NCBI GenBank assembly: GCA_002104905.1
Contig: MCFE01000124.1
Coordinates: forward strand, 97,248 to 161,247
Direction of reading: 5' to 3'
Source: Basidiobolus meristosporus CBS 931.73
Lineage: Eukaryota; Basidiobolomycota; Basidiobolomycetes; Basidiobolales; Basidiobolaceae
DNA: 64,000 bases
Under the pieces are notes generated by a model. The model searched no databases. It saw only the letters and a program-made list of their open reading frames with translations, and had not been told where the DNA came from. A program made the translations under genes and the position numbers. This document shows, one piece after another, positions 1-14,364 of this stretch (positions are counted from its first letter, which is position 1; every line of letters begins with the position of its first letter).

Positions 1-2900
1 CTGTTTTGCACACCTACCGAGTCATTGTGAGGATTGGGATGCTCAATCATAAATATGTCGTGTGACAGAAGCCCTTCACAGACCATCACCGGACGTTCTG
101 GACCATGGCATCGGGAATTGCATGCTCCCTTGCATCCAAGATCCATAGGGATAATCCACCACAGCGGCGAGCTTCAAAACTAGTGGACGGCATGGATGAT
201 GTAATGACCCAAGCAGAATTAGGTGGTGAATCCATGATATAACCCATCTCTACCCTCATACATACGTAGACTTGAATGTGATTTAGATTTACTGATAATC
301 CCTACTCAACGAGCACCCAAGAGTTACCAAATCGCTGGCTCATTACCACATCAAGTCTAGTCATTACTCGGCGGTTCAGCAGCGGCCGTAGGCTTGTAGG
401 CTTGAAATTTATCTGCATCTTCAGCTATATGGCCCTATTGTCCTTGTCAGCCATGTCGAGAAGCAAGATGCCAAACTTGATTTGCCATTGCGTAATGGGC
501 CAATTATCTACGAAGGCTACGAGTTTGGCCTATCCAAGCATCCCATTGAGGTTACTCCGGATAGCTGGTCCTCTCTTGCCGTACTAAAATGTAGCATTAG
601 CAAGCCAATATTCCGGAAGCAACATTAGGGCTGGTGAGCGGCGATGGGCCCAAAGCCATTGGCTAACTGTTTGCAGTAGGAAAGCCATACTTCCGCATGG
701 TGGTACAACCCAGCTGCTTTGCCAAACCGCACCACGGCCAAGGGAAGTAAATGTATCGCAACCGACTAGTGTGAGAGTGGAGGAGGTCGTGGTTGGAAAT
801 CCGATGTATGAAATCAATTTCCCAATATTAAGGGGGGATCTGGTGGAAATGAGGGTTGATGTGTGTGTGAAGGATCAGCACCGATTTGGAAATGTTTCAT
901 CAACTCCATATAGTTCACTAACATTGATACATGAGATTTGGGTGCACAACCCATTTCAATAGCATCGTTGTGCGAGTCCCAGTATCTCAGTAGCTACGCG
1001 TTGATGTGTGTTGGCACCGCAGAGTGAATATGTTTAGCAATAAACGGACTAGTAGCTTCTCACTACGCGCAAGACGCTGATTACATGCATGAGCAGCATA
1101 GATATAGAATATTACTAGAGAACCAGTCAGTTAGAAAAATCCACGCCTGGTATACGCTGACCCAAAGCACCCTGAAGCAAAGCTCTCAGACTCGGGCCCA
1201 GCCGCTGCCGCAGTCGGTCACTTACAAGCCATGCGGTCTTGGAAGCCAAGTCAAAGCGTATCCTCCACAAGCAATCTGAGCGTATACGCAGCAGTGTGCC
1301 CAGGCAGGCAGACCCGGATCCTCCTGTAGCTTGTCGGCAAGGGAAAACAAATCTGTATCAAGCACCAACGGAAACCGATTCACCAGAGGATAAATCAGGC
1401 AAATGAAGCAGCTCGGCGGTGGGAACGCGCGAAGGTGATACCTCATCGTGAGCTAAAAAGGCTAAGCAAAAATTCGCAGCGATGCCCTGCGGAGCATAAG
1501 CAAGGCATGCCCCCTTCCCCTGAACCAGGCTTGAAGGATATCCACGGCACTGATGTGCACCAGGTGGGACGAATTTAATTACACCACCAACTCTATCATG
1601 TCGCTGTCCTTGTGTCGCATGCAACGTCGATAAACGTTGCAATAGGAAGGAGGTAATTTGTCGAACTAGATCGCAATTGTTTGATTGTCTGTACCAAAAT
1701 TTCTGAGTGACATTAGCACCTCACCATTTCATTTCGGGCCTGGAGAATAGCTGCCTCAACTCAGTTGCCTTTTGCGGGGAATCCAATGATTATGGCCCAT
1801 AATGCATGTCACAAATACGACCCATGATCACTATTTCGAATTTCAGGTGCCCGCCCAAATAATCTCGTACTCCTCATATTTTCCTAGAGCTGTGTGCTGA
1901 TTTTGTATGAGGTTTCACTTTCTACCCCATACAGGGTGTTACACACTTGGTCTGTCTATCAAACTCATGCAGTACATTAATTTGCATACAAACAACTCCA
2001 TATGCGAGGAACTCGGTAATCTGATCTCCCAAGGCATATGCAGCGTTTCAATGCCACATGGTGCAAGGAAGTGTGCATCCGCGTGCTTGACCTAGGTTCC
2101 AGATCCTGAGGAGCGGTTTGAGGGAACGAGCATGCTTGCCCATTAGCTGCTAGCCTTGTTCTGCACCAGGAGAGGCGGTTGAGGGGCGGTGCAATCAGGC
2201 GAGTGTAGCGCTATCAAGGCACACACCTCTCCAAATTGGTGGTTCGCTGGCCCTGGCCGATGTTGAGCCGTATCTCGCAGATGAGCAATTGGCCGCCGTC
2301 GATGTGCGCTGATGATCAGTGCACGCTGCATAATGCGTTCCTGGGGCGAGCCTCAGCAGCAACTCGAGGAAAGTACAAAGCAACGCTAAATATGGATCCA
2401 AGCTCGTTCTTGTGCAAGACCTGAGGAGCAATCTAGCACCAATGAAGTCGCCCGCCCTGGATTCTTTATTCCCCTTAACCTCCCTCCGACCCCCCCAAAA
2501 AAGCCCATAATCCCTACGTCGCAATGGCAAGGCCGCACCTAATGCGTAAATCCTCTGGCACTAATCTTCACTGCACCTCATTCGGAATACCCAAGCTGTT
2601 TCTATTAGCCCGCTATATCAATAATAGCCCTGTATGATGACAAAATCAGGAAAGTAATTGTTTGAATTAAGCAATGCAAGCCTTGTCCCGCAAAAAGAAA
2701 TAATTTCCAACTGTTAATCAGTAGTATTATTAGACTAAATATGTTTGGAATCCAGAGATTAATATAGATTCTTTGTTTTACTTATCATTCCATATCAAAT
2801 GGGAAACACAGTTATTTATTTGCCGATGAGGGATTTGGAGTTTCCTGTTTCGAAATCTTGTCTTACCTAGGATTGAAATACACTCCATACTGAATTGGCG
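1..2900. other. no gene recognised
   Basis: Both strands hold only short open frames (up to about 110 codons) without recognisable domains, and I could not chain them across splice sites into anything familiar. The last part is AT-rich and leads into the promoter of the APSES gene. No rRNA, tRNA or repeat was recognised. Confidence 0.5.
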
Positions 2901-2921
2901 AGGCAGACTCAAGATGCCAGG

Positions 2922-2929
2922 TATATAAG
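2922..2929 (+). promoter_or_regulatory. TATA box of the APSES gene
   Basis: TATATAAG lies about 240 bp before the chosen start codon at 3161. The stretch between is pyrimidine-rich, as is common in fungal leaders. The position suits a core promoter with a leader of about 200 nt. Confidence 0.5.
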
Positions 2930-3160
2930 GGAGACGCTGGCCAGAAGAAAATTCATCATCATCAACCCAGCGAGTTTCCGAAAGATACCTTCCCTCTCCC
3001 TTGTGTGAAAATTCCTGACATTGTACTCCAAACCTCTCGCCTTGCCTGCTCTATGCTAATTCCCTATTTCTGAGTTGTACCTAATTGGAAACGTTGTTTG
3101 CTATACATTCTCTTCACCTTCATCTCCTTCGCTTGTATTTTTCTAGAGTTATCATTAGAA

Positions 3161-5048
3161 ATGGCTGGACACTATACATTCACATCCCCGAATGATCCGC
3201 CGAGCTATATACATAGTGGGCCATCAAATACGTCTCGTCAGATACAAAATACTCATACACCTAGCAATAGTAGTTATGGGTCACCTATTTCCTTCTCCAC
3301 ATCGCCTCATGCTTCCTCGTACTCAACCAATAATGGCATGAGCAATATGAACTCCTCCGGTCTTCCACATTCCTTTCCTATGCCTGTTCCGATTCAAGAA
3401 TCATACTACAACAACAGCAATAGCAGTCAATTCTCACCTGGCTACCCACCACAGTCCGGGATTCCCTCTGTCAAATGGTCGCCCAACGGCGCTTGGACTG
3501 GGCCAATGATCCCCCAAGGGATCAACGACTCGTGGTCAAGTATGTCTGGAATGTCGTCGATGAACCGCCCGCGACCGAAACTTACCACCACCCTGTGGGA
3601 GGATGAAAACACCGTCTGTTTCCAGGTGGATGCTAAAGGAATATGTGTTGCCCGTAGACAAGGTATGCAGAGTCGTATTTCACCAGCTCTCGTTTGCAGA
3701 TTTTAACCGCATTTCCTCTGTAGATAACGATATGGTAAATGGAACCAAGCTGCTCAACGTTACCGGCATGTCCCGTGGCAAGCGTGATGGCATTCTCAAG
3801 AACGAGAAAGGCCGTGTTGTAGTTAAAGTGGGAGCAATGCATTTGAAAGGCGTGTGGTAGGCTTCACTCTCATTCACATTGGATGCCTGTGGCGGATGTT
3901 GACCTTGTCGTTTGTGTAGGATTACCATGTCTCGAGCCAAGGCCCTTGCTGCCCAGTTCAAGATTTCCGATCTACTGTTCCCTCTGCTTGTAGAAGACCC
4001 GAGCCCGTATTTATATAGCCCGCATTATCCTTCCGCCTTGCCTTCACGTATTGGAGGCCTACCTGCACAATCCAACCTATACATGACCTCATTCGCAGAC
4101 CCTGCCGCCGCATCTGTTAGAAGCCAACCCCAACAACACTTCATGGCTCCGCACACTCGCATGGGCTATGGCTCACCCGTGGTTCCTATGAACGATACCC
4201 ACAATGTCGGTGTACTGCCTCAATCCTCACAAAATCAATTCTCGATACCCTATAGATACCCTGGAGGCAACCCACATTCACACTCTCCCTCGATGACACA
4301 TTCCAGCCAAGGGATAGAGCCGTATCTGATGTCCGATGTCTCTCGTATACATTCACGCTCCCCACTGTCGCAAGGAGGTATAAACCATCCAGAAGGAACG
4401 GCCCCCGGAGACGTACCGACCCAACCGTCTATCAATGGGGCTTCGAACCCTCATCAAGCAACCGGTTATGGCGCTGAGACCTCATTCAACCGTATTCAGT
4501 CCTACAACGTACAGAGCACTCCAAAAGTGATGGGACACCAGTTAGTTCCTTCTTCTATGATAGGAAAGAGGAGAGAGCATCCGGAAGATGGTGACGCTGA
4601 ATCGTCCAACGACAACCAGACTCTACCGGAGCCACCGCATCCTCATAGTGAAACGATGTTTGGTCCGTTGGGCGGGCGAGGATATTCTTTTCCTTCGCCA
4701 TGCTCCCTTCCTTCACCATCAATGTCCCAAACACAACAAGACCTGCCACCCGTCAATAAACGTACGAAAGTTTTACGTTACGATTCTAATCCAAATACGG
4801 GTTATATTAATCCACACCATCAGCAGACAAAGCCTATTGACACCCTTCGAATGCCGACACCGGTGGGCCAGGAATCGGTTGGCCTGATCTTTGGAACATT
4901 CAGCCCGCCAGAAAGCGAGAGCGAAGGGGGATTCACCGACACCAAGTTGGGCTCCGTACGCGACTACGATGAGCCTGTCGCGATGCCGCACAACAATGAC
5001 ATCTCCAGGTTTGGCTATACAAACAGCCCCAAGTTGATATACTCCTGA
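3161..5048 (+). CDS. APSES-domain transcription factor (StuA/Efg1/Phd1 type)
   Basis: Predicted nuclear regulator of development. Exons are 3161-3662, 3724-3856 and 3920-5048, giving 587 aa; introns of 61 and 63 nt have GT-AG ends and keep frame through the DNA-binding domain. The APSES (KilA-N-like) domain spans about residues 138-236. It contains [41 protein letters not shown] and MHLKGVW, all close to the StuA consensus. The flanks are low-complexity, rich in Ser, Pro, Asn and Gln, and a basic NKRTKVLR patch in the C-terminal half may be the nuclear signal. I chose the ATG at 3161 (A at -3, G at +4) over one at 3098, which would add a hydrophobic stretch. Family known: bHLH-like factors controlling morphogenesis. 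Inferred: the same role here. The fold assignment is very secure; the end exons are likely. Confidence 0.93.
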
Positions 5049-8000
5049 ATGGAATGACCATCCTCTGTCCCAACTCCCCCGCCGGATTAGTCAACCCTTC
5101 TTGACGAAGAATACGCAGCTATATACACCGCGCACTCTACCACACCACCGTATCCTATCCAACTCAACACCAGCCCATTTGTTTCATTTTGTCTTTTCAT
5201 GCTTTGTACACACCTCAGTGGGTTTGATTTTTGATTCACTCTTTTGTATTCTGTAATGTAACAATCTAATTACCACAATGCCAATCTGTTCCTGGTTGAT
5301 TCAACAAATTCAACCACTCTTGCAGTGGTGAATAAACATCAATTACTCCATTCGCTCGTCAAAAGCCCATTTGAAATCGATAGCCCTCGATATGGCACGA
5401 AGGGAGACCGACCATTTGCTAGGGGCGGCCGTAGTAACACTTGGCACTAATCGTGCCGGTGCATTGGCTATTTGTCAGATCACTGTCGAATCTAGGAATG
5501 TGGTACGAATTAAATGAGCACCACCACATTTGGCTAAAGGACGGTGCTTGTCACAATCAGCTGAACCATTCTGTTTTCATCCATCTCTGAACATTCATGA
5601 GCAATGATCAATCCAATCAGCCTAATTGCTGCTGGTCATCACATTTGGCCATATCGTCCCACCGGAAAGGGCTATTCGCCTGATGGATTTGGCAGGTTGG
5701 GGCTGACCGCTTCGTGCAATTAATTGATTTCCTCACCGTGATGATCACCCACATCAAAACAAGAGATCAACGAGGAAGATCGTCGAAGCACATTAGCGTG
5801 CCGCCAAGAAACCCGGTTCCGAGTGGCGCTTTCATCGAGCTCTCCAGTAGAGCGCAGCATGCGCCTGGCTGCTCACACCACCACGGCCGAGATTGAAATT
5901 AGGCCTAGGATTTCCCGGCCCAGAGGATTCGCACTGCGACGTGAGCGAATTCCCAAAGTGGCTGGATTCGTCAGCATGGAGAGCAATCTTGTTATGGGAT
6001 GAGATAAAAAGCTTGGTGGGTGCCCGCCCCCACTGGCCATTGGTTAGGACGACTAAAACCTAATCAAACTCAAATCCACGTGTCATCATTAGTGACTAAT
6101 ATCGTCCTACGCAACTTAATTTATTTCTATTAACTCCACCCTAGATGCGATATGGAACCAGATTTCTTTGGCGGGTTCTACTGGAAGCGAGCTGGCCACA
6201 TGATTTGATCTTTTATCATCAGCGTGCGCCGTCTGCGAATCTTTTCGCTCCAGCGATACTTTCCGAGATCGAGTGTCCAAACCATACGATTGGCCTAGGG
6301 AGTGAATCTTGGTTAGTGCCTCCGTAGTGCACTCGTGTCTGGTGCCTGTTACCTCAGTAGCCTCGCACTGTACACCTGTGCGCCAGTATGACCGAAAGGA
6401 AGCGCGGGTGAGTACAGTGCTCAATGCTATCGATCTATGCTACCGTATATTTATGATGGTTAGCCTCAAACCATACCACGTTTGCTTCGTTGTGGCAACT
6501 GATCATCATTCGTGAACCACCAGAAGATGTGCTAAATGATCACTGCCTGATGAGTACGAATCATGTGAGTGGGATATTTGATACCAAGCCAAGTCAGAGC
6601 TCTTCATTGGATGGCAATAATAAGAAATATACCAGATTTCCATAAGGGGGCTGTGGGGTACATTACCTGTCAAGTGCCACCTGCACCCCTGCTTGCACTG
6701 GATGGAAGTCAAACAGCTGCCAAAGAACGGTGGAGATCTGTCTCTCGGCACTGCTAGGCTCTGGCGCAGACTGATCGCCAAATATGCGTTCCAGCGGAGG
6801 CAAGCGTAGGGCAAGGCTCGAGACGAGGAAGTGGCCCCCTAACGAGTGCCCGGAACCTGAAACCCCAGGACCACTTTGGCCAAATCTTGAATGATGCCAA
6901 ATCTTTCCAGATTACCGCACTTCTTTCCTTTTTGGCCGAAAAATCGTACCCTCCTCGAATAGTCCATTCCTCATGGTTTTTGTGCGAGCTTTGTGGCATG
7001 CATCGGTTGAGAATTTCAAATTGCTCATGAATGGAACATAGTTTGGAAAAAGGGCAATCTGAGATGTATATGATCGCTGGTCACCGATGATACTGGTGGA
7101 CAGCATCGCTCGCCCATGTGTTCTGCTTACACACCCAACCCAGCCCGAGATCTTGTCTTTGTAACAACAAGGGGCTGTGATTACATTGCAGAACCACATG
7201 CCGCGCCCGACCTTTGGATGCGCTCTGGCAATGTAGAAGCTCCTGTGATTTGGGCTTATCAGAGCCTTGGCCCATATGGAGGTTTGTATAACTTGATGGT
7301 CGCCGTCTGGTGGTCCGTTGACCACATGACAATGCTTTGATCAGGGTCTGATTACATGGGCGCGGGATTACATATTTTGTGCATGTTGAGGGCTGATCCT
7401 GAACTCTAATACCCAGTTGATGTGTGTGCCCTGGATTCTTGGTCGAATTCCGAGAAGATCAATGCCAATCCAAGGATTGCCTTGCTGCCTTTTACATCAC
7501 CCCGGCAACGAGGATTTGACTAAAATCCATTGCTCACTGAGCCGAGTATCACCTCAGGTCAATATTGCCCCAGAGACAGTACCGGCCTTGTGGGGTACTG
7601 CAACCAACCATTGTGTTGCTGCTGAGCACCTTGGTGTCAATCTATTTCGGGTAAATGAACGGTTATTTTTAGACCCCTGTCCCAGGGCTGCTTCCATGAA
7701 TGTCTATACACAGTCGTTGGTTACCACGAATTAATCTACAAATGATGCCTCTGTGACATCACCAATCCAGCGGACCTGGTAACCGCTGATGTAACACATG
7801 CACTATCTTCATGGAATGGCTTGACAGATATGCTTTCATGGCTACCCGCTAACGAGTATCTATGGAACAGATTGGGTGCATTCAAGTTGATATTGGAGGT
7901 GAACTACAATCCATCGAATCAAATTGCTGGATGATATAGTGGATTCAGGAGAGCTACACCTCCGAAGAATCATCTGATTTACTTCAATGTTTTACAAGCT

Positions 8001-10827
8001 TGGCTCGCTGACAGGAGACAAGCAGGTTGGGGGAAGATTTGTAACGTTTAGGTTCGTGAGCTTGGTAAACCTCCAACCATTACTGTCCCATGGTTGACAG
8101 TGTTTGTGTTCTATAATGCCATGTGTGTTACAAATAATGGTTATTGAATTCTCGCTCGTTCGTACACAAAGTTATTGTTCGAGTACTAAGCCAATGAGAG
8201 GTATGTTTTACACGAATTAATGGAAATTAATGGAATTGAGTATATTGCGTAATGAATGTCCACCGATTCACTTGTTTGTTTTTAGGCATAAAACAATGTT
8301 TAATTACCGTCACGACAAGAGACTTCATACATCAGACTCAGAATCCTTTCACTTCTCTGCCCACATGTCATGAATTTATTTAATGGTCAATTATTTGGGT
8401 GATACCAATGTTATCTGTGAAGTCAGCTCACTAATTACCTAATTACACCTGTGTTAGACGCACTATTTGTAATGGTTAGTGCAATATTCGAAGGATTCTG
8501 AGATATGGAGTGGCTTGGTGATCTTAGCAATCTTGGCATTAAGTGATAGATACGCATTAAACCCTGACGGCTAATGTTATTATCTAATTATTGATATTCC
8601 AAGTTGAAGCAGCTAGCAACTTATTTCAATGCCTATTTTTGATTCAGAGGTATTGGAATGCTGTGATAGAAAGTCCCCAGGTATTCCCCAAAGCTCCCGA
8701 GCTATTTTCCCAAAACATCGTGCTTTCATTCATTAAATATAGTCTTGCAGTATCATCCAAATGCATACACCTTATAGTACTTCTTTAGATCGCTCTTTGG
8801 CTTATTGAGTTCGAATAAGATATGACCAATTATCATCGAACTTCGCAAGTTTAATGCTAGTAATGCCTTGAATATGGTTCTAGGAAGCTTTGTAGGGAAT
8901 TTGGGTCATTTGAGCAGATTCAAATGTCTGAAAAACCTTCAGGAGTTTACTAGTCTAAAAAATATGTATTTTTAAATCTATATCGCAATCTCGGAATTCA
9001 CATCCCAATTATATGCGAAGTTGATGCTTGCAATGTCCGAGATATATATATGATTACATTATTCACTTGAGTAGGGCTATGAGTGACTTATTATTATTCC
9101 AGTGCTATTGACGAAGCTAGCATGTAAGTAATTTGCATGGCCCTATAGGCTTGTGTGGCATGATATGAATTCTACCCATAAATCAGTAATTTACCCTTCA
9201 TAAAAAAGTCAGTTTTAGTCTAGTTTTAGATATATCTCAGGTGGCTCTTGATACCCTTTCAGCTACTGTAATGACTACATAGTATATTTCTCTTGGATAC
9301 TTTAGTATGCTATATGACATCTAGTAAGCTGGTAATTAATAGGAATTCCAATTTTTTATTACAATCATGCCCAATCACTTGTCAATCTTGTGCTTATATA
9401 TATATATACTCTGGTCACTTTGCTTGTAGAAATATAATTACTACCCTAACACAGATCCTAAAAGTCTATTAGCTCTGCCTGTGGCTTCTCGTATCAGAAC
9501 TAAGAGCATCCCCACCAACTCTGAAAACTTCCCATAAATTCATGTATGGATCAATAGGTATGAGGATAAACTTGAACATACTTGTCAGCCAGTTCAATGC
9601 CTATCAATGGCGTGATAGGCTTGTTGTCAATACTCAGTTTACACCTAAACCACTCATACAGCGTAGGATTCTAGTTGGCTGATTGCTTAGTAATGAATTA
9701 CTTACCTCAGATTGAGTTTGTAAGATATTGATTGATTTTTAGAACCTTTGAAGGCCTGGAAGTTATCATTATCGTCAAACTTGTTCAAAAGCCCCCAAAT
9801 TGTGCACATAGCTTCCTAAGACTTTTTCGAGATAAATTCATCATTATTTTTACGAAGTTTCTCTAGAAGTATATATACTTTACAAACTTGATAAGTCTGC
9901 AAGTGAATATCATCCTATACATCTAGGTCACCAAATGACTTTTGATACTTCCTAGAATCTGGCAACAAGGCTAATATGCATCAAGATATGAGATCCTATT
10001 GTATGCTCAGGTTGTCTATTATGTGCATTGTATGCTGAGATCTACTGTATGAAAGTTCCAGTGCTGGTTGTATCTGTGATGTTTGATACCAAGCACATGC
10101 TTGTACATTAGAGAAGTAACTAACATGAACGGATGACTATTGAGTATAAGACATTCAAAACTCTAAGGCTGCAGTGATAATATATGGGTAATTATTAATG
10201 CCACTGTTACTATGTAGATACTGAAGTAGTCATTGAAATGTTAGGATTTTACACATGATTGACTCTGATTTTCAATTAGTAAAGCAAGACCATTTTTCTC
10301 ATATCCTAGTACATTCATAAATTCACCTTCATCAAGCTCCAAAAGATACAGATTTGCAATTTGTGCGCTCCTTTGAGACCATTTTCCTAACTACAGCTTG
10401 GCAAAGCTTACCAACAGACAAAGCATTTTTCCATAGAATATTGGTGATATATTTTTGCAGTTTCACTTGATCATCAACGTAACCAATACTACTTTCGCAC
10501 CTAGAAGGCCTGCCTCCATAGATAAATCCTCGCTGTTGTATTCAGATTGTACCATAAGCAATTGTAACCAGCGTTGTAGAGTTATTACTATGGACATGAT
10601 GAGTTTCTCTTATCAACTTCGAGTAGGCGCCTCGTATGGAGCTGACATAATTGTATTGCTAATACTCGATCAGTAAGTGGTCTAGAATACTTCACACTAA
10701 ACTGGCACCCAATAGATCATTCGTCCATGATTTATGCAGTCATACCATAGGTGTTGGTCATATGAACCACCACACAACAACCTCGGCACAATTTATTGAC
10801 CTTTCCATGCTGGAGTAGCTGAAGTTT
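5049..10827. other. 5.8-kb gene-free interval
   Basis: No conserved protein, tRNA or rRNA was recognised on either strand. The part up to about 7.7 kb has mixed composition with open frames of up to 137 codons and no domain. From about 8 to 10.7 kb it is strongly AT-rich, with short TA runs (for example near 9395-9411). It may hold distal regulatory DNA of the APSES gene or old, unrecognisable repeats. Confidence 0.45.
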
Positions 10828-11895
10828 GTGCCCTTCAATAACAGTATGTCTGCTCCGAATCTGCTGGTGGTTGTGACAGGTGGTACCATTTTTCAAAAGG
10901 TAGATGCCAATGGGGAGATGCAACTGGCAGTCAGCATTTCCGAATTGTTGACCTCCCTGGGCAAGCATATTTCGGGAGACGTATGTCCGCTGGTGGTCGA
11001 TCTGAACTGTCGTAGTGGCGCGGAGCTCACTTTCGAAACGATCCTTCGAGCCCGGGATGCGTTCCTCGAAAACCTTCCGGAGAACGGTATCTCCTCCGCC
11101 ATATTGGTTACCGGCACCGATACTATGGAGGAATTTGCTTTCTGCCTAGATTTATGCTTAGGACCTTGGCTAATCGAAAGGAAATACTCTCTAGTCATTA
11201 CCGGCTCGATGAAACCAGCCGATGTTCTGGGATATGATGGGCACTCGAATGTACTTGGCGCCATTCAGGTATGTTCAACTCAAGGATCTTGAGCCGACAA
11301 TTGATACTTATCCCGTTTTTACTAGGTTGCGCTAGGTGAAAATGCCAAGAGGGCAGGTGTTTTACTCTCGATAAACAATGACATTCACTCAGCTCTCTAT
11401 GTTACCAAGGGTGATTCCCAGCTTATTGGATCATTCAGATCGGTTCCCACAGGTCCTATTGGGCAGATACGAAGAGGGATCCCCCAATTTTATTACTCTC
11501 CAGCAGCTTCGCCTCCGCCCATCTATTGTCCATCATTCCTACATTTAGATCAAGAATCGGTGGCCAAAGTGCGGGTGGCCATTTGGATCATAACAGTGTC
11601 CTCTTTCATCCCAGAGCAGCTTTTGGAGAATCTCGACGGGCTGGTACTGGCGGGGCCTGGGACTGGCTCTATTCCCAACGCATTTGTCGAGCAGCTCTCC
11701 CCGAAATGGACCAAAAGGATACCGATAGTTGTCGTAACTCGATGCTTCTCGGGGAATAATTTTGATGACCACTACTATCGAGGAAGCAAGGCGAAATTCA
11801 CCTCGAAAGGTTTCATCCTGGAGGATGGCTTTGAAGATCTCAATGCTATACAAGCGCGAAATTTGCTGACATTTAAACTGGCAGCAAGAGCGTAA
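10828..11895 (+). CDS. L-asparaginase (bacterial-type, asparaginase I/II family)
   Basis: Predicted to hydrolyse L-asparagine to aspartate and ammonia. Exons 10828-11268 and 11326-11895, joined over a 57-nt GT-AG intron, give 336 aa, a normal family length. The N-terminal nucleophile loop TGGTI (Thr20) and the second active-site motif GTDTMEE (Thr97-Asp98) are present, followed by the TGSMKPAD and GHSNVLGAIQ blocks; exon 2 carries the C-terminal domain with GLVLAGPGTGS. The His that usually precedes GTDT is Thr95 here. I see no signal peptide, so a cytosolic form is likely. A second in-frame ATG at 10846 is an alternative start. The stop codon sits inside a perfect donor-like GTAAGT at 11892, so a further short exon is possible. 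Family is secure; the exact C-terminus is not. Confidence 0.9.
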
Positions 11896-14364
11896 GTATG
11901 CGCCTATACGATGGAAATTGGCTTGCTGATCTTCATTGTTCAAACCATGGATTCGCCAATTCGTTTGAGGGATGCCTCAGGTGTTGCCTGTCAGTCTGAT
12001 GTAGCAATAAATATCAGGCCATTTTTAGCCAGATACCATTTCAGGTTATATCGCTGCTATCAACACAATGGCGTGGCAATGCAATATTAAGGCCCCGCCG
12101 GAAAACAGACTAGTTTTGCATTTTCTAGCGTGTTTTTTTGCTATTTGGATAATCCATGTCGTCCAGGTGAATCCCAGAGTACGATAACGAGTGCATAGAT
12201 TAGTCGATCATCCCACTTGATTGATCGGCTAGTGACGTTGGCTACTACCCTACCGTGGTAACTCACCATCACCAGTCTACACCAAACAAGGCATCAGCAT
12301 GTACTCTCATCAGGAGCCCAATCCACTCATTGGAAAGGCAATCCTTATACCATCACCTCCCAAACCAGTGGTTTTGTATAGAACAATTGAGCCAGATTTA
12401 GGGATACGTCGTTGAATCAAAAACTTGATCATCACGCATATCCTATGGAAATAACCAGCACCGTACAAAGACACCCATTGTTCTACAAATGGGGACCTCT
12501 CCTCTACATGTGTCAGTTCACACCAAATCTCTGACTAAGCCGGGCATTTCCAGCCCGATTTCGCAGAATTTCCCAATTGCTTGTCAAAGCCAAGCATTCG
12601 CATAGAAGCTCATAATTACCCAATCAGCGTTACCCGGAGATTAGACGGGCAGATCGCACCATGAGTAAGAAACGTTTTATACACAGGAAATCCCCCTGGC
12701 CTCCTTCCCCGTAGAAAACAGCCAATTTCGCCACATGCTGATTTTTCCCCTCTATCCTCGATTAGAATAAGCGTATGATCAACCATTTGTTGCACGCCGA
12801 GCATCGTGGGTCGCTTCTCAGAGTGAGCCGCGAATCTAGGCCAACCCAAAGGGCCAAGGACCTCTGGTGGGTATTGAGTGGGAATCAATTTCTGGGGAGG
12901 CCCGTAGGAGGTTGTTTCGCTCCTCAATACCCTCCTACTAGCCCACAGATGTCGCCGACTTTTATCGCGGATCGCAGTAGAAAGCGGTGATCGTTGGAGG
13001 CGCTTTGGTGTCCATGTCGAGAATGCATGAAATCATCATTAGCCTCAGACGCCTCACATGATCACGGATACCAGTGCCCATCGGTGCTGAGCATCGTAAT
13101 CCCCAATAAAAAGCTCGATGATCGGAACCATCCTAACTTGATTTATATTCCATGGCGAAATGCTCGGTATTATCCCTCGTGGCCATGTCCATGAACCCAA
13201 GCTTTCCTTTATTTGGGACTGATGTCATTACCAACCTAGGCAGCAGTGGGATGGGAAATGCCGTCATGCTGGAAATGAAACATGGAGCATAAGTCGCCTT
13301 CTCCTGGGTGCTCATTGGCCCCATCACCCTTGAGTCACAGCAAGCAAGACCCTCCCCTCGTCCCCCTCTTTCCATACACGCCCAGTGAGAATCTATTTTT
13401 ATCGCAATTATGTATTCCTGATTTCCTAAGCATATACCATCTGCTGCACTACTTCTACTAACGGGGGATGTCTGTGCCAGAGATTGAAGTTGCACTTGAG
13501 CACCGCTCCGTCACCAATCATGGCAGTGCTCAAACTTGACTAGTCCAGAATCAATTGTCTAGGGCAATGATGCCTCTATGACCTCACTATGTGCAACCAA
13601 TGAGACACCTGTATCACCAGCGTAGGTGCCTGAGTTGCGGTGATGGTAGAGAGAGCAGGCTTACCACTTGATAGGCGGTCAGCAGCGAACATGAGCCATC
13701 GACATCCAGCAATAACAAGTATGCACCTCCACCAGGAAGATCCTGATGGGTCGTCTTGTTGGCCGCTAATGGCGCCGGATGCATGATTTAACCAGTGTTT
13801 TTCCATGCACCGCCGGCTCCAAAATCAACTCATTTTGAGCGTGTGTCACCATGATTGCCATCCTGTTAGTTGTTGGGGCCGGTGTCTGACTGAGCCCCTT
13901 CGCGAATTCCATCCCAATGACGTCATGGCGGGCCTGGATTGGTGGCCGACATCAGCGGGTTGGCGAGATGCCTCTAAATCTGCAATGCTGGACAGGGCGT
14001 ATACAAGATCTCCGGCCTGATCTCTAACCTATATAGACTTGGTAACCGGTCACAGAGGTTGGAAATGAGGGAGGGGTTTATTGGATTGGAGGTTACCATC
14101 AACCATGCGTTTACGCGGATTCGAGCGATTTCAACCAACAATGTTTGAATATACGAAATGAGCAAATTATATACAGTAAGATGGGGATTTTCGAGTGGTG
14201 GCAGGGAAATATATCGGCGCTCAGTGCTCTATAGATAGATCGATTGTTATTTCTCTCTAGACGGATTTGGTAGCTAATAAATCAAGGGATCAACCGCGAT
14301 GAGGTAGTGCTTCCTATTTTCTATTCTGATCCAATCTCAGAAACGTGGCACACAATTTTCTAGA
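11896..14364. other. 2.5-kb interval without recognised genes
   Basis: Only short frames (at most about 120 codons) without domains or coherent splice chains were seen on either strand. No RNA gene or repeat was recognised. Confidence 0.4.

Noticed and set aside
1358-2530. Overlapping frames of 94-111 codons near the left end
   Set aside because: Several compete on both strands with no domain; consistent with chance.
6912-7325. 137-codon minus-strand frame
   Set aside because: No domain, composition like non-coding surroundings, overlapping frames on both strands of similar length.
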